Assembly (NCBI RefSeq): GCF_000718635.1
Contig: NZ_JOBF01000005.1
Location: 197,754 to 261,753 of the forward strand
Length of the DNA stretch: 64,000 bases
Direction of reading: 5' to 3'
Origin: Streptomyces varsoviensis
Lineage (GTDB): Bacteria > Actinomycetota > Actinomycetes > Streptomycetales > Streptomycetaceae
This document shows, piece by piece, positions 1 to 8,459 of this stretch. The position numbers and the translations under genes were made by a program. The notes beneath the pieces are model-generated. The model saw only the letters and a list, made by a program, of their open reading frames with translations, had not been told where the DNA came from and searched no databases. Every line of letters starts with the position of its first letter. Position 1 is the first letter of the stretch.

Positions 1-390
1 CCGCTGATGTCCCTGACCCTGACCGGCCTGGCCCGCGCCTTCCGTACGTTCGTACTGGCCGAGCCGGGCAGCGCGGAACGCCGGGTCGCGGACGCGATGC
101 GCGCCCACCCCGAGTACGTGGCCGGCACCCGCCGCCCCGACACCTGGCTGATGAGCGAGGTGCCGGGGGTGCTGTCGAAGATGGGCGCGGAGGCCGTGCA
201 GGCCGTGGCGCTGCCGGACGGCCGGGCCCTCGCCTTCAAGATCGACGACGGGTCCGGCCGCGCGCTCGGCCCCGTACTGGCGCGGGCGCTCGCCCTCCTC
301 GGCGTCGACTCGCCCGTCGTGGCCCGCATCGGCGACGCGCCGCTGCTCGGGGGCGGGGAGCGGGTGGGAGAGGTGCGCGCGACGTTCTGA
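1..390 (+). CDS. L-asparaginase II family protein, C-terminal part (5' end outside window)
   Basis: The frame is open to the left edge, so the true start lies upstream; the first ATG inside the window (position 7) is internal. The residues seen, including RRPDTWLMSEVPGVLSKMGA, FKIDDGSGRALGP and ARALALLGV, are typical of the C-terminal half of the Asparaginase_II family (PF06089). Members hydrolyse L-asparagine to aspartate and ammonia or are uncharacterised homologues. The gene ends with TGA and is followed by a C-rich spacer. The family call rests on recognised sequence; activity is inferred. Confidence 0.75.
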   Translation, partial: PLMSLTLTGLARAFRTFVLAEPGSAERRVADAMRAHPEYVAGTRRPDTWLMSEVPGVLSKMGAEAVQAVALPDGRALAFKIDDGSGRALGPVLARALALLGVDSPVVARIGDAPLLGGGERVGEVRATF

Positions 391-461
391 GGCGGTCGCT
401 TCCTGAGGCGGCCCTGTCTCTGCGGGCGCGGGGGGGCTCATGGGGGGGCGCCTCGCCTCCC

Positions 462-525
462 CCAGCCCCCATTGGCCTCCCCCAGCCCCCTTGGCCTCCC
501 CCAGCCCCCCTTGGCCTCCCCGGCC
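462..525. repeat. C-rich short tandem repeat, about 20-bp unit, 3 copies
   Basis: The unit TTGGCCTCCCCCAGCCCCC is repeated with small changes between the asparaginase stop and the next promoter. It has no coding appearance. It is the first of many GC-rich minisatellites in the window. Confidence 0.6.
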
Positions 526-570
526 CGTTGGCTCCCCGGTAATTCGCGTGCGGGGCGGGGTGGGCGCGCC

Positions 571-576
571 TAGCGT
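571..576 (+). promoter_or_regulatory. Putative -10 element TAGCGT of a leaderless promoter
   Basis: TAGCGT lies six bases before the ATG at 583 and there is no Shine-Dalgarno sequence. This spacing puts transcription start at or next to the start codon, the arrangement of leaderless actinomycete genes. Inferred from spacing only. Confidence 0.45.
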
Positions 577-582
577 GTGCCC

Positions 583-1899
583 ATGAATCCAGGGCTCACG
601 GTCCGTACGATCACCGAATCCGACGTACCGGACTGGTGCCGGGCACTGCACGTCGGCTTCCTGCGCCGCCCCACGGTCTCCAAGGAGGAGGTCGAGACCC
701 GGCTGGGGGGCATTGACCTCGCCCGTACGCAGGGGGCGTTCGACGCGGGTTCGGTGAGCGTGAACGGCGTCAACGGCGCGGGCGGCGTGAACAGCGCGGA
801 CGGAGCGGACGGCCGGTGCGTGGCCACGTTCCGCAGCTTCGCGCAGCAGCTCACGGTGGTCGGCGGGGCGGCGGTGCCGGCCGACGCGGTCAGCAATGTG
901 ACGGTGTCGCCGACGCACCGCCGCCGCGGCCTGCTCACCCGCATGATGGACACCGACCTGCGGCTGGCCAAGGAGCGCGGCGACGCCGTCGCGACGCTGG
1001 TCTCCGCCGAGTACCCGATCTACGGGCGGTACGGCTTCGGCCCGGCCACCTGGATCACCGAGTGGGAGGTCGACGTAGCGCGCGCCGGCCTCGACGGGCG
1101 GTACACGGGCCCCGCGGACGGCGGCCGGGTGGACTTCGCGACCCCCGAGACCGTACGGGGACTCGGCCCGGCCTTCCACGAGCGGTTCCGGGCGACGCGG
1201 CCCGGTGCGGTCAGCCGCTCCGAGCGCTGGTGGCGGATGGAGACCGGCGACCTGTCCAACGGCGCCGCGGACGAGCCCTGGAAGGAACCGTTCTTCGCCG
1301 TCTACCGGGGCCCCGACGGCACGGTCGACGGCCTGCTCTCGTACGAGGTGAACGAGCGCTGGGACGGCAAGCTGCCGGACAACACCCTGGTCGTGCGCCA
1401 CCTGCTCGCCACCTCCCCGGCGGCCGAGCGCGCGCTGTGGCACTTCGTGCTGTCGGTCGACTGGATATCCACGGTGCGCAGCGGCCACCGCGCCCCCGAC
1501 GACGTACTCCCGCTGCTGCTCGGCGACCCGCGCGCGGCCCGCGTCACCACCCACGCCGACTACCTCTGGCTGCGCCCCCTGGACGTGCCGCGGCTCCTCC
1601 AGGCCCGTACGTACGCGGCCTCGGCCGCCCTCGTCCTCGACGTACGGGACCCGGCGGGCCTCGCCCCCGGCCGCTACCTCCTGGACGCCACCCCCACCGG
1701 CGCCACCTGCGCCCCGACGACGCGCTCGCCCGATCTGACCCTGGATGTCGCGGAGTTGGGCGCCTTGTACCTCGGCGACGAGTCGGTCCAACGGCTCGTC
1801 GCGCTGGGCCGCGTACAGGAGGAACAGGCCGGGGCGGCGGCGACGGCGGAGGCACTGCTGCGAACGGGCCGGCGGCCGTGGTGCCCGGACGTGTTCTGA
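583..1899 (+). CDS. Eis-type GNAT family N-acetyltransferase
   Basis: A protein of about 438 aa with the Eis layout: an N-terminal GNAT domain, a second GNAT-like domain and a C-terminal sterol-carrier-like domain. The acetyl-CoA loop is visible as [15 protein letters not shown] (residues about 107-121), followed by the [13 protein letters not shown] segment that carries the general-acid Tyr in Eis. The chain ends in Phe, whose carboxylate serves as base in the family. Eis enzymes acetylate amines such as aminoglycosides or lysines; the substrate here is unknown. ATG 583 is preferred over GTG 577 because a -10-like TAGCGT sits just upstream. A shorter region of [10 protein letters not shown] low complexity interrupts the N-domain. 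Confidence 0.85.
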   Translation: MNPGLTVRTITESDVPDWCRALHVGFLRRPTVSKEEVETRLGGIDLARTQGAFDAGSVSVNGVNGAGGVNSADGADGRCVATFRSFAQQLTVVGGAAVPADAVSNVTVSPTHRRRGLLTRMMDTDLRLAKERGDAVATLVSAEYPIYGRYGFGPATWITEWEVDVARAGLDGRYTGPADGGRVDFATPETVRGLGPAFHERFRATRPGAVSRSERWWRMETGDLSNGAADEPWKEPFFAVYRGPDGTVDGLLSYEVNERWDGKLPDNTLVVRHLLATSPAAERALWHFVLSVDWISTVRSGHRAPDDVLPLLLGDPRAARVTTHADYLWLRPLDVPRLLQARTYAASAALVLDVRDPAGLAPGRYLLDATPTGATCAPTTRSPDLTLDVAELGALYLGDESVQRLVALGRVQEEQAGAAATAEALLRTGRRPWCPDVF

Positions 1900-1961
1900 G
1901 GGCAGGTGGGTGGGGGGCCGGAGCCGGTGTTCGGGGGGGGCGGTCGCCGACCCGGGGCGGG

Positions 1962-2190
1962 TGCGTGCTGCGAGGGGTGCTGCGGGGAGCTGATGAGCCG
2001 GCGCGGGTTGAGGGCGTACTGCGAGGGGGCACGGGGAGCTGATGCGCCGGGCGCGGGCGGGGTGCGTATTACGAGGGGGGCTGCGAGGGGCTGGTGGCCC
2101 GGGGCGGGCCGGGGGCGTACTACGAGGAGGGCCGCGAGGAGCTGACGAGTTCTACGGGGAACTGATGAGCCGGCGCGGGCCGGGGCCTTC
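1962..2190. repeat. Four imperfect tandem repeats, about 50-bp period
   Basis: Units beginning GCGTRYTRCGAGG recur at about 1962, 2013, 2063 and 2114, each followed by a GGGGAGCTGATGAGCC-like segment. They fill the convergent spacer between the acetyltransferase and soxR and run into the last codons of soxR. No gene is supported on either strand here. Confidence 0.6.
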
Positions 2191-2610
2191 TGCCTGGAGC
2201 TGGTCGGCGGGGTTGGTGAGGACGCACCGGTCGATGGTCAGGCAGCCGCAGCCGATGCAGTCGGTCAGATGGTCGCGGAGCTTCGTCATCTGCTCGATGC
2301 GGTCGGTCAGGTCCTGCCGCCAGCACTCGGAGACCCGCGCCCAGTCCTCGCGGGTGGGGGTGCGGTTCTCGGGGAGCATGGCGAGGGCGTCGCGGATGGC
2401 GGCGAGCGGGATGCCGAGCCGCTGGGAGACCCGGATGAAGGCGACGCGGCGCAGCGTGTCGCGGGTGTAGCGGCGCTGATTTCCGCTGGTGCGGCGGCTG
2501 TTGATGAGTTCCTGGCGCTCGTAGAAGCGGAGCGCGGAGGCGGGGACGCCGCTGCGCTCGGAGAGTTCGCCGACGGTGAGTTCTTTGGCCTGCCAGGGGA
2601 CTTGGGTCAT
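2152..2610 (-). CDS. soxR: Redox-sensitive MerR-family activator SoxR
   Basis: 152 aa. An N-terminal MerR winged helix-turn-helix (LTVGELSERSGVPASALRFY, residues 11-30) is followed by the dimerisation helix and a cysteine cluster CIGCGCLTIDRC. That cluster is CX2CXCX5C, the [2Fe-2S] ligand set of SoxR, so all four cysteines are present. In actinomycetes SoxR responds to redox-active metabolites and activates a small set of reductases and exporters. It is transcribed divergently from an FMN reductase gene with a palindrome between them. The C-terminal tail beyond the cluster (QLQAEGPGPRRLISSP) overlaps repeat sequence and may be variable. Confidence 0.93.
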   Translation of the reverse strand: MTQVPWQAKELTVGELSERSGVPASALRFYERQELINSRRTSGNQRRYTRDTLRRVAFIRVSQRLGIPLAAIRDALAMLPENRTPTREDWARVSECWRQDLTDRIEQMTKLRDHLTDCIGCGCLTIDRCVLTNPADQLQAEGPGPRRLISSP

Positions 2611-2625
2611 GGTGGCCAGGATAGC

Positions 2626-2656
2626 TTGACTTGAACCATTGTTTAAGTTGGAGGCT
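2626..2656 (+). promoter_or_regulatory. SoxR-like operator inside a 19-bp-spacer promoter
   Basis: A dyad ACTTGAAC-CATT-GTTTAAGT occupies 2629-2648. It lies between a -35 TTGACT (2626-2631) and a -10-like GAGGCT (2651-2656), leaving a 19-bp spacer. An overlong spacer with the operator between the two elements is the hallmark of promoters activated by MerR/SoxR through DNA distortion. The site faces the FMN reductase gene. Confidence 0.7.
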
Positions 2657-2761
2657 CTTTCCTACGGAGACCGCGCGGCCTCCGGCATCTCCGGCACCTC
2701 CGGCACAGCGCTCGCGCCGAACGCGCTGCGCGCGCCGCTCCCCAAGGAAGGGACTCCTGCC

Positions 2762-3358
2762 ATGACCGTCACCGCACCCGAGCGCCCATACCGCCTGGCC
2801 GTGATCATCGGCTCGACGCGGGAGGGCCGCTTCGGCCCCACCGTCGCCAACTGGTTCGTGGCCCAGGCCGCGCGCCGCGACGACGTCGAGACGCACGTCA
2901 TCGACCTGGCCGAGACCCCGCTGCCGATGAACCTCAGCGGCGAGCCCGGCCCCGAGGCGGCCGCCGCGCTGGCCGCCGTCACGCCGCGGCTGGCGGCCGC
3001 CGACGCGTTCGTCGTCGTGACGCCCGAGTACAACCACAGCTACCCGGCCCCCCTCAAGAACCTCATCGACTGGCACCGCGACGAATGGCAGGCCAAGCCC
3101 GTCGGCTTCGTCTCCTACGGCGGCCTCTCCGGCGGCCTCCGCGCCGTCGAGCACCTGCGCCCCGTCTTCGCCGAACTGCACACCGTCACCGTCCGCGACA
3201 CGATCAGCTTCCACATGCCTTGGGGTCAGTTCGACGAAGACGGCACCCACAAAGACGGCGCCGCCGCCTCCGCCGCCGCCAAGACCATGCTCGACCAACT
3301 CGGCTGGTGGGCCCGCGCCCTCACCACAGCCCGCCAAACCCACCCCTACGGAAGCTGA
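2762..3358 (+). CDS. NADPH-dependent FMN reductase family protein
   Basis: 198 aa flavodoxin-like fold protein. LAVIIGSTREGRFGPTVANW (residues 12-31) is the FMN-phosphate loop of the NADPH-dependent FMN reductase family, and VVVTPEYNHSYPAPLKNLID (about 83-102) is the second FMN-binding segment. The family reduces FMN or quinones/azo compounds with NAD(P)H. Translation is placed at ATG 2762, preceded by AAGGAAGGGA, rather than the upstream in-frame ATG, because the homologous part begins at RPYRLAVI. It is divergent from soxR behind a SoxR-type promoter, so a SoxR-controlled redox function is likely. Confidence 0.88.
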   Translation: MTVTAPERPYRLAVIIGSTREGRFGPTVANWFVAQAARRDDVETHVIDLAETPLPMNLSGEPGPEAAAALAAVTPRLAAADAFVVVTPEYNHSYPAPLKNLIDWHRDEWQAKPVGFVSYGGLSGGLRAVEHLRPVFAELHTVTVRDTISFHMPWGQFDEDGTHKDGAAASAAAKTMLDQLGWWARALTTARQTHPYGS

Positions 3359-3791
3359 ACCCTGTTCGCCGATGCGACAGTTGGCGCTCTTACGTGGCCT
3401 GGGGGCCTTGGCGGGGCGGGTGGCTGACGCCGCATGGTCTGCGGCCGAGTTGGGGTGGTGGGGGGCCGCGGTAGCGGAGGGGGCGGGCCGACCGCGAGGG
3501 CGGGGGCGGCGGGCTGACCGCGGTGGGGGCGGGGCACGGTGGGCCTTGGCGGGGCGGCGGGCGCAGCCGCGCGGTGGTCGGGGCGGCGCGCAGCCGTCGC
3601 CCTCCGTCCCTGGGCCAGCGCAGGCCCGGCGGCAGCCACCGACCCCCGCCCCCAGGCGGTACGTCCGCACAGCCTCGTGGCGCCAGACAACTCACAGCAA
3701 CCACGCCGCGCGCCGCGCGCCGGGCGCGCCCCCGCAGCGGTCGGGGGCAACGCTCACCCCTCGGGTGGCGGGGTTTTCGTACGGGGGGCGC
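3359..3791. other. Convergent spacer without a recognisable gene
   Basis: This is a very G-rich stretch (GGGGCGGG-type runs) followed by C-rich sequence, between the convergent FMN reductase and B3/B4 genes. Open frames here are compositional and match no family. No clear terminator hairpin with a T-tract is visible. Confidence 0.5.
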
Positions 3792-4580
3792 TCAGCGCAG
3801 CGTCCCGGCGGGGACGAGGCGTGTTGCGAGGCGTACGTGGGGGCTAGAAGCGGTCAGGGCCTCGCTGAGGGCGTCGCCGGCGGCGGTGAGGGCGGTGTCG
3901 TCCATGGGACCGAGGGCGTCGAGGAGGAAGAAGGCGCGCGTGGTGTCGTGGGTGAGGCGGGTGCGGACGCACTGCCGCCAGTTCCAGCGGCGGCAGGTGA
4001 CGCCGGCGTCGTCGCGCCAGACGACCTCGCCGGGCGCGGGGTGCTCGATGACGCTCTCGCCCCCGGCGGCCGTGGCGAACTCCTCGGTGCCGTCGGCGCG
4101 TACGAGCCGCGCCGGGCCCTGGTAGTGGTCGAGGTCCTCGCCGCCCAGCGGCACGACGTGCGCGACCGAGATCGCGTTGTAGATGTCGGTGAGCCGGTCC
4201 ACACGGGGCAGCCCGTCGGCGGCGCGGCGCAGCAGCGCTTCCGCGCTGGGCCGGGTCCGCTGCGGCTTAGCGCCGAAGGCGCGGAACGCCTCGCGCCAGG
4301 CCGCGAGGTGCGGATGCTCCTCCACCGGCCCATCGGCCAGCCACTTGCGCGCGGTCTCCTCGGCCTCCGCGAGCAGCCGCTCGCCCTGCGCATCGCTGGG
4401 CCCGGGGACCAGCCCCTCGGCCGTGATCACCAGGGCCCGGTAGTCCGGCCGCAGCTCCCGAACGGCAGGGTCGATCGCCACGGCGGCGAGCCAGGCGTCG
4501 ATGTCGGCGGTGTCGGCGGCGGCAGCGCCGGTCCCGGCGGTGCCGGTGTTCACGTCGTCGCCGGTCACGTGGTCGGTCAC
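3792..4580 (-). CDS. B3/B4 (tRNA-synthetase editing-like) domain protein
   Basis: 262 aa. The region from WREAFRAFGAKPQRTRPSAE through NAISVAHVVPLGGEDLDHYQ to PAPGEVVWRDDAGVTCRRWN matches the B3/B4 domain of the phenylalanyl-tRNA synthetase beta chain found as a stand-alone protein. Free-standing members are thought to hydrolyse misacylated tRNA or similar esters; the exact substrate is unknown. The first 25 residues are Ala/Thr/Gly-rich and the GTG start at 4580 has no strong ribosome-binding site, so the N-terminus is uncertain. Confidence 0.85.
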   Translation of the reverse strand: MTDHVTGDDVNTGTAGTGAAAADTADIDAWLAAVAIDPAVRELRPDYRALVITAEGLVPGPSDAQGERLLAEAEETARKWLADGPVEEHPHLAAWREAFRAFGAKPQRTRPSAEALLRRAADGLPRVDRLTDIYNAISVAHVVPLGGEDLDHYQGPARLVRADGTEEFATAAGGESVIEHPAPGEVVWRDDAGVTCRRWNWRQCVRTRLTHDTTRAFFLLDALGPMDDTALTAAGDALSEALTASSPHVRLATRLVPAGTLR

Positions 4581-4929
4581 GTCGTTGTTCCCGTCTGTCT
4601 ATGCGGGCCCCGGGCCCCGTTCGCGGGCCCCTCCGCTGCGAGGGCGTTCGGCCTCCACCGTATGCGGGCCGCCCGAGCCGGAGCCGGACAGGCGCCGGCG
4701 ACCACGGCACGAGCCAACCAGTGCCTACGCCCGTAAGCCCCGCCGGTCGCACCGCTGGCGGCGCGTGCGCCCCGGTCCATGCCCGGCCCCCTGCGGACCC
4801 ACCGCGGCCCGTTGCGCACACCGGCCGCCAGGCCAGCGGCTACGGCCGACCGTGAGCCCGCCCGGCTCCACCGATACAGGACCGGCCCTCGGGCGCGTAC
4901 CATCCCCCGGTCGGCGACTGTCCGTACAA

Positions 4930-5860
4930 CCGCCCCCGGCCCAGCCCGCTGCGAGCGGTACGTACCCACAACCCAGCAGCACAGGCCAATCCCACCACCG
5001 CCCGCCGCCCCGCCCCCTCGCCGCCGTTCATACAGCCACGAGCGGCGGCACGGCCACCAGCCCTCCGCACCCGGCCAAGCCCCGGCCCCCGCAAGGGGCA
5101 ACCGTTGACGAACGGCACCCCCAGCCAGCGGCTACGGTCCGCTGCGAGCCCGCCCAGTCACCTCCCACGCCCCCGCCCACCGCTGTCCGTACAGCCACGA
5201 GCGGCAGCACGGCCACCAACCCTCCGCTCCGGACCAGGCGCCCCTGGGCCCGCGGCGAACGGATAACCGCTGACGGACCGCACCCCCAGCCTGCGGCTAC
5301 GGCCCGCCGCGAGCCCACCCGATCGCCTCTCACACCCCCCACACATACCGCCGCGGCCGGCGACTGCTCGTACAAGCCCCCCGGCCCACCCGACCGCGAG
5401 CAGTACGCACCCACAACCCATCAGCGCGGGCCAGCCCCACCACCGCCCGCCACCCGCCCCTCACCGCTGCTCGTACAGCCACGAGCGGCGACACGACCGC
5501 CAACCGCCCGCACCGGGTCAGGCCCCGGCCCCCGCAAGGGCGCCCGTTGACGAACGGCCCCACCAGCCAGCGGCCTCCGGCACGAGCCCGCCCGGTCGGC
5601 GACCGCTCGTACAAGCCCCCGGCCCAACCGACCGCGAACGGTACGTACACCCACACCCCAGCAGCACAGGCCAGCCCCACCACCGTCCGCCACCCGCCCC
5701 ATCGCCGCCGTTCGTACAGCCACGGGCGGCGGCACAGCCACCAACTGTCCGTACCGCACCCGGCCCAGCCCCGGCCCCCGCAAGGGGCAACCATTGACGA
5801 ACGACGCCCCAGCCAGCGGCCTCCGGCACGAGCCCGGCTCGGGCGGCGCAGCCCCGGCCC
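4930..5860. repeat. Imperfect interspersed repeats filling a 1.4-kb spacer
   Basis: The gap from 4581 to 6018 has no supported gene. Two blocks alternate. One contains CGTACAGCCACGAGCGGC (copies near 5031, 5188, 5472, 5715) and continues to CCCGCAAGGGGCAACC and TTGACGAACGGC in three of them. The other contains CACCCACAACCCAGCAG (near 4960, 5410, 5650). Copies differ by substitutions and small indels, and frames shift between copies, which argues against a conserved protein. Long open frames on both strands are a by-product of the composition. Confidence 0.6.
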
Positions 5861-6018
5861 GCGGGGCCCGGGGCCCGCCCGCCCCGGGGAGCGCCGGAAG
5901 GCCGGCCGGTGTCCGCGGCGCGAGCCACCTGGCGAGAGGGGGACGGTTCGAACTCGGGTGGACCAGTGTGGCGCGCGCCGGTCTTGCCGGATTTGTACGC
6001 TCCGGAGACGATCGCCCG

Positions 6019-7008
6019 ATGATGCTTCCGGGCTCCTCGGTCACCGACACCCGCCGCCGGCGCGCGAGACTGATCGCCGCGGTGGCCATCCCCTCGGCGG
6101 CGTTCCTCGTCGTGTCGCTGCTGGGCGCCTCGGCCGCCCTGTCCGGCACGAACGAGCTGACCGTGCCGGGCACGGGAATCACGACCACGCTGCGAACGGT
6201 GCTGCTGGCCGCGTTCTCCCTCCAACTGGGCGAGGCGGCCGCCAACCGGCTGGCCCGTACGGTTCCCGACGCGCCCGAATCCACCCCGCGCAGTTGGGCG
6301 TTGGCGGCGGCCCTGGCCGGAGTCGCGGCGGCGGCCGGGCAGATCGTCGTCCTGGCCGGGGACGGCTCCTTGGCCGCCGGGCTGTTCAGCGGCGACATCG
6401 TCGATACGTACGCGACGCGCCCCGGCGCCCTCGCGCTGCTGGAAGCCAACGGCTTCCTCTTCTCGGCCGTCTGCGTCGCGCTGCGCCGCCCCGCTCTCGC
6501 CTCCGCCCCCCTGGCCCTGGTCGCCGTCGGGGAGGCGCTGCGCGCGCACCCGGAGGCCGACAGTCCGTTGCTGGGTTCGCTGCTGACGCTGATTCACCTG
6601 AGCGCCGCCGCGCTGTGGGCGGGCGGACTGGTGCACGTACTGCGCACGATCCGCCTGTGGCGGGGCCGGCCGGACGCCGCCAGGGCGCTGCTGCGCCGGT
6701 ACGCCCGGCCGGCCGCCGCCCTCTTCGCGGCCCTGGCGGCGACCGGAACGCTCAGCACCCTGCGCCGGCTGCCGCTCGAAGCGGCGCTGACGACGGCGTA
6801 CGGGCGCGCGCTGCTCGCCAAGCTGGCGCTGGTGGCCGTCGTGGGCGCGCTGGCCCTGGCCGCCCGGCTCCGGCTGAACCGTTCCTCCGACCCGAACTCC
6901 CCCACCGGCCCAGTCCGCCCCGCCCGCGCGGAGGCCGCGACCCTGGCCGCCGTCATCCTGGTCTCGGCGATCATCACGGCCGTGCCTGTGCCGGTGGCGA
7001 GCGGCTGA
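6019..7008 (+). CDS. CopD-family membrane protein (copper resistance/uptake type)
   Basis: 329 aa polytopic membrane protein with about eight or nine hydrophobic segments, the first at residues about 15-38. The segment LTLIHLSAAALWAGGLVHVL is the CopD-domain signature, with a His and Trp-x-Gly-Gly in the membrane, and YARPAAALFAALAATGTLS and YGRALLAKLALVAVVGALAL follow in the usual order. CopD proteins move copper across the cytoplasmic membrane or sit beside CopC. No copC is adjacent. ATG 6019 is chosen because the upstream in-frame sequence is repeat-derived and charged. It lies between two repeat-filled spacers. Confidence 0.8.
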   Translation: MMLPGSSVTDTRRRRARLIAAVAIPSAAFLVVSLLGASAALSGTNELTVPGTGITTTLRTVLLAAFSLQLGEAAANRLARTVPDAPESTPRSWALAAALAGVAAAAGQIVVLAGDGSLAAGLFSGDIVDTYATRPGALALLEANGFLFSAVCVALRRPALASAPLALVAVGEALRAHPEADSPLLGSLLTLIHLSAAALWAGGLVHVLRTIRLWRGRPDAARALLRRYARPAAALFAALAATGTLSTLRRLPLEAALTTAYGRALLAKLALVAVVGALALAARLRLNRSSDPNSPTGPVRPARAEAATLAAVILVSAIITAVPVPVASG

Positions 7009-7635
7009 CGACGGGCCCCGTCCGCCGTCTTTCCGCTCCCGGGGCGGGCATTTCGCCGACGCGGGGCGGCGTCCCTGGACGTTCGGTCGTTCTCCCGACG
7101 CGAGGACCGCTGACTGCTGGCCGCAGGCCGCTGGTCGCTGGCCGATCACGGACTGAGGAGGCCGCCCGCCCGTGTGCGAGGTCGGCAGGGGAGCGAGGGC
7201 AGCGCCTATGGCCGCCGGGCTCTCCCCCGAACGCGCAGGCGGCTGGCGTACGAGCCGTGCCCTACGCAGCCGCCTTCCCGGCGCGCGAGGACAACCGGAG
7301 CCTCAACCGACCCATAGCCGAACCAGTCTCCCGCCGCCCTCACGCACGAGGGCGGCGGGGCCGTCCGGGCGGACGTCCACGCCAAGATGGCTGTCTTCCC
7401 GCACGAGGGCCGGCCGCTGTACGAGCCTGACCCACGTCGCCGCCTTCCCCTCGCACGAGGGCGACCGGGGTACGGGCCCTGCCCTACCCAGCCGCCTGCC
7501 CCGCGTACGAAAGCGGCCGGAGGCCGACCAACCCCTGCTGGTGGTCGATCCTCCCGTTCTCCCGCGCAGGGGCGGGACGGCCGGGCCCCCGCGACGCCCC
7601 ACCACGCTCACCGCGCTCACCGCGCGAGGGCGGTC

Positions 7636-8424
7636 CCATCCCGCGCGCTCGCCGTACGCCAACGCGGACAGCACTCCCCGAGCACCCGCCGCACGCCAAC
7701 GCTCCCCACCCACGAGCGGGCGACCGGGAGCCCACGCCGATGGCAGGATCATGACCGGGGCCCGGCCAACGCCCCCGCCCACCCACCGTGCAAGAGCGGG
7801 CCCCACCCCGAGCACCCGCCGCACGCCAACGCGGACAGCACTCCCCACCCGCGCGGGATGGCGACCGGAAATCCACGCCGATGGCGACGCCGTGACCCAA
7901 CCAACGCTCCCCGCCCGCTCATTACGCAAGGAGGCCCCACCCCAAGCACCCGCCATACGCCGACACAGCCAGCGCCCCCGCCCGAGCGCGGGCGACGGGG
8001 CACCCACCCCGATGGCAGGAGCGTGGCCGGGGCCCGGCACCAACGCTCCCGCCCACTCACCGCGCCAGAACAGCCACCACCCCCGCAAACCCGCCGCGCA
8101 AGGACGGCCGCCACCCCAGGCACCCCCGCACGCCAACGCGGCCAACGCTCCCCACCCATGCGCGAGCGACCGAGCGCCCCGCCGATGGCAGAACCGTGAC
8201 CAGGGCCCGACCAACGCCCCCGCCCACTCGCCGCGCGAGAACAGCCACCGCCCCCGCGAAACCGCCGTGCAAGGGCGGCCCCATCCCGCGCACCCGCCGC
8301 ACGCCAACGCGGACAACGCTCCCCACCCACGCGCGGGCGACCGAGCGCCCCGCCGACGGCAGAACCGTGACCAGGGCCCGGCCAACACCCCCCGCGCCCC
8401 GCGCAAGCACGGCCCCACCGCCGC
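7636..8424. repeat. Five-copy tandem repeat, 131-173 bp period
   Basis: Between the CopD gene and the ammonia-lyase (7009-8459, no supported gene) lies an array whose landmark CCGATGGCRG recurs at 7739, 7880, 8011, 8184 and 8355, giving periods of 141, 131, 173 and 171 bp. Shared sub-blocks are CGCACGCCAACGCGGAC, CGCGGGCGACCGAGCG and CCGTGACCAGGGCCCGGCC. The last period is 171 bp (57 codons), so reverse-strand frames look periodic. A smaller family of about 50-bp units (GCCCTACCCAGCCGCCT type) sits at 7250-7520. Confidence 0.75.
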
Positions 8425-8459
8425 CGTCGCCGCGACCGAACCCGCCCCTCTCCCACACC

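Noticed and set aside
5547..7430. 627-codon plus-strand frame across the repeat spacer and CopD gene
   Set aside because: Shadow of the CopD frame. Repeats shift frame between copies, which a real repetitive protein would not tolerate.
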